A stretch of DNA of 64,000 nt from Lingula anatina (Eukaryota > Brachiopoda > Lingulata > Lingulida > Lingulidae). The translations under genes and the position numbers were made by a program. The notes under the pieces were generated by a model. That model was not told the origin of the DNA. It made no database searches and saw only the letters and a program-made list of their open reading frames with translations. Shown one piece after another: positions 13,486 to 26,897 of the stretch. The stretch covers positions 149,585 to 213,584 of the forward strand of contig NW_019775081.1 in the NCBI RefSeq assembly GCF_001039355.2, in the 5' to 3' direction. The first letter of the stretch is position 1. The number at the start of each line of letters is the position of its first letter.

Positions 13486-16400
13486 CGCAGCAGATATATG
13501 ATGCCTCTGTAGTAAAAGCTTCAATCTGTTAAAATTTGAAAGTAATAATTATTACCTTTTTAAAGATATTTTACATTAAAGTTCGCTGGGTTCTTATTTG
13601 CATGTAAAGAGATATTGAAGAGAATCAAATTGTAGCGAATGTCAGCAAATTTTAATCGATATGACATTATATTTCGTAGAGGGCTTCTTTTTATCAGAAA
13701 TAAATATTTCAGAATAGTACTTTGAAGCCACACCCTCAATCCCTTATCAAGGAGTTTTATAAATCAAAAACCAATAAAATGGGAATCTCAATAATCGGGA
13801 ATTTCAAAGCTTAAGAATTCCTTTTCATTCGTGTTGGAATTGTAAGTAATAATAAGATTTTTACCGACTTCACTCTGTTATAATTATCTTTTGGTAGTCT
13901 GACGGTACTGCACATTCTCACGGCTGAATCCACAGCATTTGGCCAAGGAATCGACTTTTGACTGATTGCGATCATTCTCTAAACCGTGTTGAACGTGCGC
14001 TTCTATGACTGCTACTGCTAGTTGAGAGAAAGCAATCTTACGGAGGTTATTTGAAACAGGCTGTTCTACTCGCCTTAAACCTGGATTCCAGGACAAAGAA
14101 TGTTTTCAATTTTTAGCCCCCCAAGAACTAAAAACAGAACTGCCAATGTTATGACCGTTACGCGTGCACATATGTTCCTAGTCGAAAGCCAACATTTAAC
14201 ATGTCGGAAAAAACTCAAAACACACGCTGGTTACGTTTTCTGAAAAAACAAAACCGATTTTATGGCATTGCCTTCACACAAAAGTCATCGATGTATTTTC
14301 CTTTTAACGTTATAGTTGTTTAATACTTTTAAAATGCCCATAACTGACAAAGCAATGGATGAAGATTTTGACCCGTCGTCCATGACCGCGTTCACGATAA
14401 TTTTGATTAGTATCATCCGAGAAAGCCTAAAGCGAGGCTGCCAGCACCATATGATGCCAATTGAGACTAGACTGTGCAGGAATCCACGTGAGGTTTGGTT
14501 AACTTTTTAGCAATAACGGGTGAAACTCTGTCCAGGAGTCGGGAATGTTGTCTAAGAAAGCAGTACAAAAGTGGCACACAAAATACGGAGAATTCGCACT
14601 GTAGTGCAAAAGACTGTAACTCAAGGATACTTTAGAGAAAACTATCTGTAAAATTTCCTCAGACGAATTCCGTCAGGGTTTATTCGTAGTCGCACCGCAC
14701 CGGCTAGTCTGCTATTATTTCTGACCCCACTCTCAGCAAAATCCCGCCAAATTTCGCTTGATTTTAACGCAAACTACCGCCACTTCGAACTGTCTAGGAA
14801 AATTTAAAAAAAAAAGGTTTGCTATACGAAGAGGTGGTTTTAAAGTAATTTATTGTCTGGCACATACTGGTGAGTTTTTAATTCGCCTGAACACCCCCTT
14901 TACGGGTCGCTTACGTGGTTGCCAAGGTACCGCTGCTAGTCGAAGGAGCTATTCTTGGAACAGTGTTAAAACTTGAAACAGTATGGGGTTGCTTGCTGTT
15001 TCTTACCGAGGTGGTTTGGCAAATGATTACAGTCCATCCGCGTTTATGGCAAAGATGTGATATATCGTAGATCAAAACTTAGATGATACATCTGCTTTTT
15101 ATAAAAGCAATTATTTTGTTTTAAGGAAAATGATTTGCCTTTAATTTTTTACAAAATAAATAAATAATAATAATAATAATAATAATAATAACTTGCTTAT
15201 GAAAACGAATAATAAACAAATACGAGTGAGCTTTACGAAAGGGTTATATTCGCACAGTAAAAACAACAGTAAGTCAGAGCTGAAAGCTACTAAGATATAA
15301 GCCTTAAATGTCAAGGCCTTGAAAATACAATGTAAATCCCAGTTGCGGAGGAAAACAAAGCAATTCCCAACAAATAACATCACCTAATATAAGGCAGCTT
15401 TATCAAATTCCATAATAGAATCCTGCAGGCAAGAAAGATGCAGAAAACGCTGCTGTTTTTTGTTTGCCTACGTCTTCACGTGTCCGCGCGTGAGCCACGT
15501 GAAGAGTTGCCAGGACAAGCATGTTTACATTTCATGGGAAAACTTTGTTTACTAAAAAGGAAGACTCATACATGTGAAACATGTGTACAGACTATATAGA
15601 CTAATTTAAATTATAATTATGAAAATGGAATTAACCCAAGGCTTTTATTATTGCATTTGGTTCAGTTTAAAAGGGGCAACCAGGGTACACACTTGCAGTA
15701 GTGGTTGCCTAACAAAAAATGGATGGAATAATGTTTGGTTGATAGCCTACTGAAATAGCGTGCATTAGTCGAGAAAATGATGGTGTTAATTTTCCCATTT
15801 TCTCTCAACATCATCTGTAGCATTATCTGTTGCAACCCCTTTCAATGTATGCGATTGAAATATTCTCCAGGCACATTTCTATTAGATACGATTTTATTTG
15901 GATGCCAGGTAAAGTGTTATTGATTGCCAACTTCAAAACACAAGAAAAAAATCCCACAACATGGTAAGAGCATGACGATTTTGAAGCCATTTTCCCATAT
16001 TAATCATCCCCCAAAATCATCCCATATTATTTGAGCATGACGACTTCTACTGAAACAACGCACCTCTGTTAGAGCTTTGGTGTGTTATGGCTCACAGACG
16101 TGGAATCCGCGCAACTATTTATACAGTCTGTGAAAACAACAGCTACGTAAAGCATGAAATAAAGTGAATTTTCTTATGTACAGTTACAGTGTGTTTGTAC
16201 GTACATGTACACGTGTAGCCATCTCTTGCGTCCGTCGTCGTCGTCTGCGACGCCGTCGTCCTGCACTTTTCATCGTTAACGCCATTTATGAAAGTCGAAG
16301 TGACTTATTACCCTCAACCTTACGTGGGTGATTTATGGCATAACTGGGGTAAATTACAGGCCAAGTACGAATTTTCGATTTTTAAAATTTTTTTCATTTT

Positions 16401-16550
16401 TGTCATTTCAGTGTATGACTTTAAAATACCATGGTGCTGAGGCCCTATGCTAGTTAATTTTGTATGTCCATTTTACCCCTAGTACATATGTAGAAATTGG
16501 TGGTGATTATGCTGTTAACTGTAAGTAATATTGCGTCACAATTGACAAAA

Positions 16551-16673
16551 ACCCGCAGATTAATTATGTGTACTTTTCTCTGACACGACAGCGAAGAAAT
16601 GTGCCATGAATTAGCCAGAAACATATCTGTGAATATCTAATAAAAAAGCAACCTGTGGCCCTAGTAGAAGGTA
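16551..16673. repeat. Dispersed repeat family R1, copy 1
   Basis: Shares GCAGATTAATTAT, CATGAATTA, ACATATCTGTGAATATC and a tail like CCTGTGGCCCTAGTAGAAGG with the copies at 18478 and 23918. No terminal duplication could be read with confidence. Confidence 0.7.
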
Positions 16674-17601
16674 ATTTTTTGCAATGTCACCATAAACACT
16701 AGTAAACAAAGGAAAGGAAAGTGTTACTTATTATGCTCTTACTTGAAAGAATGATTCTTCAAACTAAAATACAGCCTAAATTGGAAAACCAACTTAATTG
16801 GATTATTTTAATTGAATGTATGCATTTTTTTTTTTTTTTTTTTTTTTTTTTGTAAAATTTTGATCTTTAACATATTGGCATTTTCAGTGTGTGACTTTGA
16901 AAAATTCACAATAAAACTTTATTGTACACTAGTATCATTATTTTCTGCTTTGTGTCTGTACATTTGACAGCTTTGTTGCCTTTTGTTTTTTTAACTTGTC
17001 GATCAAACGCTTAAATTCAAATATTCACACTTTTTTGCTCTTACTTTATGAATTATCCTTTATGAAAATAAAAAAAACCCTTCCAATTATAGTTAAAGTC
17101 CTAACCTTTTAATTGACAAACTGCCACGTTTCGCACATTTTTCTGACCGATGTACTACTATAAACAAACTATTATCATTATTATCATCATACCAACTGCA
17201 TCGCCATCGTATTACTGTATTTTTTCTTTCACCTAACTTAAGTCTTTGAAGAATACACTGTCATCGAAAAAATATTTCCCAGTTTGAAGATGCAGGTTTT
17301 CAATGTGGTAAAGAAGATTGCAGTAAAAACACTATAACTTCTTCCTCTTCATTGTCTTTGAACTGTTGAGACCAACAGTTGTGTAAACTAATTCCATTAC
17401 TCAGTAAAAAAAGATTGAATACATCAGATTCCACTTATGTGTAAAGACAGGTTAAAGTCACATGGGGCACGAAAAACAGACTCTGTCCTATAAATTCGCC
17501 CCAAACAAGTTAGCTCATAATATTTAAGACAGCCCACGGCGTGCTCGCTCTAGTGCGCAAGCCGAGAGACCTAAACAGACTTGGAGCCGTTTTTTCGAGC
17601 A

Positions 17602-20600
17602 ATGATGGAGAAGTCGCTGCTGATTTCCTTTGCCATCATGGCTTTTGTTGGTACGTAACGTAAATTGAAAAAAAATTAGCAATTTTTACATAGCTTAACT
17701 AGCTACCAAAATGAAAACTTTATTTCAACTTAATTTGTTTATTAATCTTTTTCTCTTCTCTCCACGCGGAGATACAGTTTAATGTTCCTGCCTTTAGATG
17801 TATGCGATCACTGTGATTTTTAATTAGGATATTCAGGAATTTGTTTTATTATAATTATTATTTATAATTATTATTTGCAGCAATATTTTGGTTTACACCT
17901 TATAAACGATTCTTCATTATTTGAAAGGTGGAAATGGTTTTCTTAGCAAATTCTACAAGTATTTTGTCTTCACCGTAAAGGTTTCCTTAGCCCATAGCAT
18001 CATAAAGTGATTGGTACTATTCAAGAAAGTTCAATGCCCTATCCTGTCACGCTGAACGTTTTCTTGTCTGGCTTTCCTTTTTATTCGATTCTGTAATTAA
18101 GTTTTGGTCTAAAACAATTCAATTTTTTAGTTTTTAATTTCAGAAAAAAAATACACGATTACAATCCTCTTTGTAATCCCATAGTTCGTAGTCCATACTT
18201 TATGGCAGGGTACTGCATCATCATTAAGCCCAGACTATAATGAGGCTGTTGTGTGTAGATCCGAACAGGGTTTTTGTACACGTGTTTGGTGAACGATTAA
18301 AACGCGGTGAGCGATGTTCACATACATTTTTTCTCTGTTTCTAGTGCTGATAACCAACGCCATAGCAGCAAGTGTCGACAAAGAGGGTAAGTGTTGTTGC
18401 CATGCTATTTTATTTTCTGCAAGCGTTTTGTAATCTGACGGTAGTAATATAGTTAGAATGGGAAGAGATTTAAAATCTACCCTCTGCCAGAGCTGCAGAT
18501 TAATTATCTGCACTTTCACCGCCACAAAGAAGAGAATCGTGTCATGAATTAACCAGAGACATATCTGTGAATATCGAGTGAAGAATCAACCTGTGACCCT
18601 GGTAGAGGGTCTGTTAAATTCAGAGATTAATGGGGCGACGTTTTTAAAATGCCATAACTCAGAATGTGACTGTTTATTATTTCTGCTTTTTTGTGCAATC
18701 GTTTTAATCCGGGTATTAATGAGACGGCTCTCTGCCCACACTCGAAGTAATTTTGGAAGGACTTGTTCATTATTTTAGTCACATCAATCTAGGACACAAA
18801 ATATATATTATCTTCTATCCTAGTTTATTGTATTCATTTTAATCGTTTATCAATTAGTCTATTTAGAATCAAAAGTTTTAACTTTAAAAATCAGTAGAAG
18901 TTCTAGTAGACGGATATGCTCTTCTTCATATCGGATCTTCAAAAGAAATAATTTTGTTTGTTTTAAATTTAATGTATTTGATCTATATAACTTCTTGGCG
19001 CAACCTGATCGATGCAGAAGTCAAGTTGTGAGAGATTGCTACTACGTGTACAAGTTGTTAGAAGATTCTGTAAATGACCAAAGAATTGGCTCGAAGTTAT
19101 CGATAAGATTTGTTTCTGATAGTCTTTTCGAAAAATTATTTGAAACTCCCAATCCCAATAAGGGTGAAACCCTATGCGCCGGAAATGTCGTCTTAGAAAG
19201 CTACTCTCTGACCACATGGTGCGGTAGTAGTTTGTTATAAAATGATTTTATCACTTTTGATTTAATTATAAACGAATCTTTTGGCAATGAACTTCACAGC
19301 ACACAGCTCCATCCCATGTTAATCACCGAGCCACGATGCCGATGGCAGGCGAGACTTATTGTTTGGTATCTGCTGACGGAAAGAAGTTCTCAAAACAATC
19401 ACAACTACTGTTACCCATAATTGCATACACAAATTTGTATGTTACTTTTTTTCTCAGCCCTGGTACGGAATGAGCAAGCAGTATTGGTCCGTGACCAAAA
19501 GCATAAAACTTTCACGGGGTCTGGTCATCAATTAAGCAACAACCATCTCTTGTATGGCTATTGTGTGGCTCTGTCACAAGTTGCAAGGCACAGACGACTT
19601 AATCGTTTTTTTCCTTTTTGTCGAAAAAGTGGAATACCAAAATGCTTACCGTTGTTGCTTAATTTTTCAGTTGACTATGCAAATTTGGGCACGCGACTTC
19701 TGCATATTTACACGAAGTATACATGTTCATACAACTCATACAAACAAGCGTTTCACTTATTCTGCTCTGTTAGTTTAAATAAAGCTAATTGTGTAACATT
19801 CAAATTAGTTGTTATCGTTTTGCATCGTCACGTACAAAAGGATTTTATGGTAATGAAACACGTATCTAGAACATTTTACCCGTTTTGTTACGTTGTTTGC
19901 CTATAAAAGCTCTACAACATTTTACCCAGGTTGCCATGTTTTGATAGTCTTCAGAGTAAGAATTAATTACTTATTCTATACCATTGTCCAACCTGGCATT
20001 ATTGTCTCCAGTGTACATCCAAGATTCACTAGAACATTAAGAGAATTATTTCCATGTTAGCTGATTTACGTTTTTTTTTTCTAAGATATTATAAAAATTA
20101 TTCTTTGTTACCACGTCAATGTAAATGTTGTGGGTAGGTTGTAATGAATATCTCAGCAACACGTGTCAATATACTTGTATTAACAAACCCTTGAATCTAA
20201 ATAGACAACTTCATAAAATTTATTATTACAATAATAATATAAATGAAATAAAGTTGGAAAATAAACAAAGAAAGTTATCATTATTACCATTCTTTATCGG
20301 TGCGACTTTAGAAATGAAAGACTCAGTTCAAAATTAGAGACCTGACGTTTATAAATTTTTGTACTAATGTCAGTTTCTTTAACGACTTAAATGAAATACA
20401 CATACCAAAAACAAAAAAAAAAAAAAAAGAAAGAAAGAAAGAAATTAAAACTCTTGGGCAGCAGAAAGGCCTTTAAAAACTGCACCTACTTCAGATTTCT
20501 GGTCGAAATTTTGGCCTGCTAATTTGAGCACAGGAGGTAAGCAGAAAATATAGGCGCTAATATCATTTTTTGGGAAATCATACTCTTCAGTATTTTTAGT

Positions 20601-21322
20601 CATTCTACTTGACACAAAGGTGCAATTATGTGTCGGGTTTAGCGGCAGTAATATGACAACCTAAATACACGTTTCAGGTGTGGCCTTTGAGAAGTACACA
20701 AGTTTTCTTAGATACCTCTCACAATCATCCTTCGCTTTAAGGTCTTCTCTTCGACCATACACTTTAATTTTAAAATGGCAAAAATGGGTTGCCACAAATT
20801 AGTCACTAAATCAATCAAGTTTCTGTAATAAAAATCATACGTATAAGCATGAATGTGTCGCTTTACTTGTACAAGCTTTTTGTAAAAATAACAAATATCT
20901 AACAGTATTGCGTTACCTTTCTCATTTCAGTCAGTTCTTTAAGAGGTAGTTTGCTGAAATAGTAAATCTTACTTCCATTTAGTGATCTACTAACTTTCCG
21001 CAACACATTGTATTGTAACCGTTTTTCCTCTCCTTCCGTAGACCGACTTCACAAATTTCATAAGAGGGACGCCGCATCTGCAAAGGCCTTCCTGCGCTCA
21101 AAGCGAAGTTCTAGATGGCGTTATGAGATGGATGAGATGGATGAAATGTACGAGAGTCAGGGACCTTGGGAGTCTACATGGGAATTTGACGACAGTCCCT
21201 ACGAAATAGAAAGAGACAGAAGGGAAAATGCCCGCGAGGCCGAACAACGTAGACGATTCATGGCCAACTGGAACTATGGACGCAGACACCATTATAACAG
21301 ACGTCCGACTGTCAACTATTAG
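17602..21322 (+). CDS. UCMA / Gla-rich-protein-like secreted protein, 3 exons, 123 aa
   Basis: Exons are 17602-17650, 18345-18386 and 21042-21322, phase-consistent with GT-AG junctions. The N-terminus is MMEKSLLISFAIMAFVG followed by VLITNAIAA, a typical signal peptide. Exon 3 carries AKAFL (an AxxF motif) and then RSKR followed by SS, a furin site at about residues 49-52. The mature part is rich in Glu, Arg and aromatic residues (EMDEMDEMYES, then ENAREAEQRRRFMANWNYG) and ends in a basic His/Tyr/Arg-rich tail. Vertebrate UCMA is a 138-residue protein with a signal peptide, a propeptide with AxxF and a furin site (DASNFLKRRGKRS), a Glu-rich vitamin-K-carboxylated mature chain and a tail with EAVEQWRQWHYDG. 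Order, size and short motifs agree, but overall identity is low, so homology is an inference. An AATAAA lies at 21672. Confidence 0.6.
18478..18610. repeat. Dispersed repeat family R1, copy 2, with short inverted ends
   Basis: The left end is CCCTCTGCCAG and the right end CTGGTAGAGGG, inverted with one mismatch. The central motifs match copies 1 and 3. It lies in intron 2 of the UCMA-like gene. The structure suggests a short MITE-like element. Confidence 0.65.
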
Positions 21323-23457
21323 ACAAAGGAGCAAGAAATCAGTTCTTCCATTTCACTTAAATATAGTCATTTGTACAAGTAGGCTGGAGGTGGGCTTAGA
21401 TTTATGCTCCATTTTTTGACTGAAATTAAAACTGAATTTAGCCCATGCTAGTCATTAAAGTGACGAAAAACAGTAAGAAAGAAACGAGTAGAACTTTGTC
21501 ACCGAGTGCAGTTGGGACAAGAACATCCTGACGGACTGTCAATGTACCGGTAGTGGATATTTGCACCAGTCTATGGTCAACTGTACAGTTCAATTCCTCA
21601 GTAATTCACAAATGTAGCTTTAAAAAACAGGTTTAACGCACATGTAAATGCCATATGTCAAAACCCAATCGAATAAAAACACTATGGTTATTTCTGTAGT
21701 AAAATTACAACGCAGACTGAATCTTACATTTTTCCTTTTGTTGCAAGATCCTCGAAGAGTCATTTTATAGCTCACGCCATTGTCTCCTTAGCTCACTTGT
21801 GTTATGTTCCTTTTTATCATTCTTTCTCCAGATCTTCCTTTCGTCATTTTTATCTGTCTCTTTATGTTCCTTTCTTTCTTTCTATTATTTACGTAGCCTA
21901 ATCATTGGACAATAAGATTTCTCCTGATTATAATTTAATTTACATTTTCATACGTTTGTTCCTCAATAAACTCCCGAGTTTCGGCCTTCCTTAGTGACAC
22001 TCTGTAGTTCTTGATCGAGTCCGAACGTCCAGTCATCTTGGTGAGGAACAGCTCAAATCAAGCAAAGTTGTACAACTAACGATAAACCAGCTAGTAAAGG
22101 GTGATTAACTTTTGTGTGCATTCCGTCCCACTCAAAACGAAGTAACAAAAACTTCCATAAAGCGAAAAAACTTCCAGAAAGTTAATCACTCCCAAACTGC
22201 TCGAGGTGGCGTGTCATTCAGTCATGCTGATTGCATTCAGCGAGAGTCCTAGCAGAGTTGGATCGATCCACGCAGAACGATAGTTTCATTCAGAACGCAC
22301 AACAGTGCAACTAGAGTATCAGTAGTGTGTTAGTTGAGAAATAAAACACAATTGTTTTAATGTCAAATACCTTCAGAGACATTTCAAATGCGTTAGGTGC
22401 CTCTGTATAACAACTGCCACAATACATATATGCCACCCTACAGTAATTTGCAACAATACAGCCAAAACCTTTGGCTAATGTAAATCTAGCAGCATCAAAT
22501 TATTAGGCAATTTTTCCGGAAGTGCCTTCTAACTCTAATTTGTTCTAGGGTTATCTCTATTGATTTGTGATAGTTAAGATTATTTGAAGAAGAAGAAAGA
22601 TGGATCTTTGATGATTTGGAGCTAAATTTCACTCTGTCCTTTATCTTTATAATGATCCAAAAATTCATAAAAAGACATGATCCAGTCTGAGGAAGTTGGG
22701 GGGGGGGGGGGTAAATAATTTTTTTTTACACAATCCTCTGCCCCCACCTTGTTCATATCCTGTCTACGCCAGTGTTAAAGGAATAATGAAAAAAATTTTC
22801 AAATAAAATCCAGACAAACAGGCACTAGAATTATTTTAACAACATATGCATTGATAATAATAAGAATTTATTAAATGACTTATGGTTATATTTACCATAC
22901 TAATTTCCATCTAACTGCTTAACTGACATTGTAACAATTGGTGGAAGACGAGATTTGAAATTTAACAAAAATACATGGAATGTTTTTTAAAACAAGCAGA
23001 TAAAACTGGAAATAAGTTATCATCCAACTGGGCTGAACATACTGGGTACCTATTGGTCTTTTTAATGATGCTCTTTTATTACTGACATCTAAATGAACGA
23101 CCTGGCAAAAATCGCCATCCAATGTGTTCATGACCAGCTCAATGTAACACCATTCAACAGAATAAAAAAAGCTGTAAATATTAAATATCAAATAATGAGT
23201 TTACATAAGATTTAAGTGTTAAAAAATAAACCTCATCATAGAGAAAACAACTTTGTTTTTCTCAAATGCAACAGGCAGCCACTTCCAATAATAGATTCAG
23301 TTTTAATCTATTACAAAAAAAAGACGAGAAAATTGTATCAGCAAGTAAATGCACTAATTTGTTTCTAACAAGTTTGAGACTAGAGTTGACACAAAATTAT
23401 TTGACCAAAATTTTCACCGTCATTTACTTTCCCTGAAGACCAAAAAACATATTTGAC
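21323..23457. other. Intergenic: UCMA-like 3' UTR, then no gene
   Basis: Candidate poly(A) signals for the plus-strand gene lie at 21672 and near 21965. The remainder holds short poly-G and poly-T runs near 22700 and no coding signal. It ends at the POFUT1 poly(A) signal on the minus strand. Confidence 0.6.
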
Positions 23458-23463
23458 TTTATT
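23458..23463 (-). terminator. Poly(A) signal of POFUT1
   Basis: AATAAA on the minus strand, about 107 bases past the POFUT1 stop codon. Confidence 0.6.
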
Positions 23464-23569
23464 TTTGCCAAATTATCATTCACTAAATGGAAAAGCACTT
23501 ATCTTGTCAAATGAAAAAAAAACAGAAACATGCAAGCTGACCACTGTTTTTAAAATTGTCCTTAAATCA

Positions 23570-26500
23570 TTACAATTCTTCATGCTGCACCTTCTGTTCC
23601 TTAAATGCCCAGAATGCTGAGGGCAACCCTTTGGCATCACGCTCTCTTTTAGCAAATGCAGAAAATGTTGAGACGCAGTTCCCAATGAAGAAGTCTGCCT
23701 TCCCAAGGATGGCCAGATCCATGTGTGGAGAATCACTGGGATGAGTTGTCACCACTGTTTTTACCTGGAATAAAAAAATGTTATACTTTCTATGAGTATT
23801 TCAAGCATTTAGCATTCACGACCAATACAATAGTGGCTTGTAAAATGCAGGAATATCATGTCAGAAACATGGTCAAATTTTCAATGGACACAGTAGAGAA
23901 AATTGCTAAGAATTGGATAAAGACCTATCTGTGAATATCTAGTGAAAAATCAATCTGTGACCCTGGCAGAGGGTATGAAAAACACATACATACATACATA
24001 CAGGTGTATATGCGCCTTTATTAAAACATGCCATGCATACACAAACAACCTTATAAAGTACATGAAGCTCTGACACCCACCTTTAACTTTTCTAAACTTT
24101 TCTTTAACTTTTGCACCATGGGATCATTATCTGTAGCTACAAACACTGCCCCTAGTTTATGTTTTTTGACAACCTTCTTAACCTGTGAGATAATAGTTTT
24201 CTCCGAAGGAAAACACAACTCTTTGGTGACTTTTCCATATTCGTTGTTATATCCCAGACACTGTGGAGCGGCAAACAACCGTGGGCTATCAGAGGCATGG
24301 TTGCAAGCATTGGACTAGAATAAAAAATAAAAATTAAATAAAATAATCATTAGAGAGTGATTAAAACTTGCCAATAAAATTTATTTTGATCTGAAAAAAT
24401 GTCTTTTTATTTGGGAAACCCCTACTGTTTCTTCTTTATATATCATCATGCCCGGGTACAGGGGTGGATTTAGGCCATCTTCTGGATCTTCTGGAAGACT
24501 GTCAGATTTTCAAGTTTACATTGACGGGTATCTAAAGTTTTCTGTCGGAAGATGGTCAAAATGGAGGATGGATCAACAAAGATAATTTGGAAGACTGTCA
24601 GAAAAATAGCTCTGGATATGCCCCTGTTATATCTATGGAATTCCATGAAATAACAAATCAATACTTAGGAAAAGTGCTTTAAAGTATTCTGAAGAGCTTT
24701 CTTTAAAGGAAAAGGAAAAAGGAATCAGCTTGTAAGGATAACTGTAAAAGCATACTGATCAAAATGTGTTTACTACTAATTCATTCTGACAAGAAATGAC
24801 ATAAACAATGCCACCACTCCCAAAATAAGCAAACAACCAAGTTTGTTTCAGCATCCTAGCACGTCTTACAAATAAATGCATATAAAGCAATTAGATATTT
24901 CTGGTCTGAATTAGTCCAGCTGTGAACACAGCCAAACAGAACTCACTCAGTATACCTCAACTCACCCAATCAACACCATTTCTCAAATGAATCCCAAGAA
25001 AGGAATCTGTGCCAATATTTTTCTTAATAAATTCATCTGCTTTACTCTGTATACCTTTGGACCATTTCAAGTACTTATGAAGGTAGACATCTTCCTTGTT
25101 GACGGGAAAAGAGGCTGGGGCACCTGTGAAGGCTAATACAGGGTACCTGCTTACTGGATACCTAAGGAACAAATGATACAGTTATCATCACATTGGAACA
25201 TTGTGGATACATTGTAATTAAAAATACATTAGAAAAATAGCTTGGCATTTCAGATTACATTCAAAATTAACAACAAAATCAATACCACACATCCATCCAC
25301 AGTAATACATATACATTGTCATTTAAATGCATGTACACACAACAGGTGCATTTCAGAATCACCTAAATTAAATTCTATAGTGACCAAAAACACTGGTGTG
25401 CTAAGAAAGAGGTTCTTGAAAAATTGGTATTAACTGTTATAAATCTCAAGATTAACCAGGCCTGTAGCCAGCAATTTCAAAAGGGGGGTTCTTTTTCTGA
25501 AAAAGTGGACCTTTTTCTATAAAAACTTCATGTACCTAGGTCAAATTTTACCCAGAGTGGACCTTTTCCCAGCAAAAAGGGCGGTTCTTTCTAACCCCCC
25601 GAACCCCCCTGGCTACGGTCCTGTTAACAAATGCATACTTTTTATGCCATGCTTTGGCAGTTGATGTGCGATGTGAATCATAATACAGTGGACCATAGAA
25701 CTCTGATGAATCAAAGTCGACCTTGAAAGTATTCCAGAAAGGTCCAAAAGGATTGCCATCTTTAGCATTGCAACCCTCCGAGGTAGAACCTGGCCTGGCC
25801 ATGTAGCAGAAGGCTGAAAGAAAGAGGTATAATGTTAAACAACATGAAAGTTGAGTATCATAAAAGAATGTGATAAGATCATAGATGTGGTTTTTATTGG
25901 ATGATTTACAGGTAGCTTTTCTTTTTTAAATTGCAATGTCAGACACCAAAATAAACACAGATGTAAAATAAAAAGTTAGACAATGTCTTAAACCTTTATA
26001 CCATTGCTTCATTCACACCTGGAAAGATAAACTTGTGCTCATCCCCAATAGTATGAAAAAAGGACACTAATATGATAGAAGCTGAAGTCACCTGTTCTTT
26101 TTCCTGGTGGCCAAATTACAGGTGCCAGTTCTTTCATAAAGTTCTCCATTGTCATAACACGGTGGTAGTCTTGTAGAGGCGCTACTTGGAAATATGTGTC
26201 AAAGGGCACTTGGACCTGAGGAAACAAAAACATTGAAATACGGGGTATTCATTAAAAAACCTCCAGAACAGGCAGAGAACCCTCATTTGTTTGTTTCTAA
26301 ATGAATCCCGCATCGCTGAGCATGCAATTTAATTGAATTTTAGGAGAGCATTACAAAGATCGGCAACTGCATATGTATAATATAACTGACAATAAGTTGG
26401 GGGATATTTTTGATATTTTTCTAACACAATTACCTCTGAATGAGTCTGACAATACATGTACATGCATTGTGCTTGGATGAATAACATGTATTATTCATCC

Positions 26501-26843
26501 AAGCATTGTGTATGATAATAACGAGTAATCAGACAATTAAGTCACAGAATATATTAAAACTTACAGAATTCCTTTCTCCTGTCCTGTACTCTACCCAAGG
26601 CGGAAGCACCAGGGTTCTGTTCAAGCCATGAGCAAATGACAGAGATCCAAGAAAGTGATCTGCCTGATTCCCAAATCGACCTATAAATTGAAAGGCAGCC
26701 ATCTGAATGATATGAGCAGTCCCCCTTTAAGAGCATTATGACTACATTTTTAAGTATAAGATGTAAATGATATCCCATATCACACACACCCCTTCCCCAC
26801 ATGCACAGAGAGAGGGAGAGAGAAAGGCAATTTGCTATATACT

Positions 26844-26897
<54 letters not shown>

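Larger units (their letters stand above)
12797..17601. other. Intergenic region, no convincing gene
   Basis: The region lies between the SCAI polyadenylation signal and the UCMA-like start codon. It contains an (ATT)n run, an (AAT)n run near 15164-15190, a poly-T run near 16828-16851, one copy of a dispersed repeat (16551-16673) and short unrelated open frames. One minus-strand frame (13884-14096) has protein-like composition but no recognised family and no partner exons. Confidence 0.6.

Noticed and set aside
13299-13532. Poly-leucine open frame
   Set aside because: Produced by the (ATT)n microsatellite. No supporting exons or family.
14316-14510. 64-aa plus-strand frame
   Set aside because: Contains ATG and stop by chance. 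No signal peptide, domain or adjoining splice sites that make a gene.
18969-19906. Several overlapping frames in intron 2 of the UCMA-like gene
   Set aside because: No domain, no consistent codon use, no splice partners. The UCMA-like exons join cleanly across this region.
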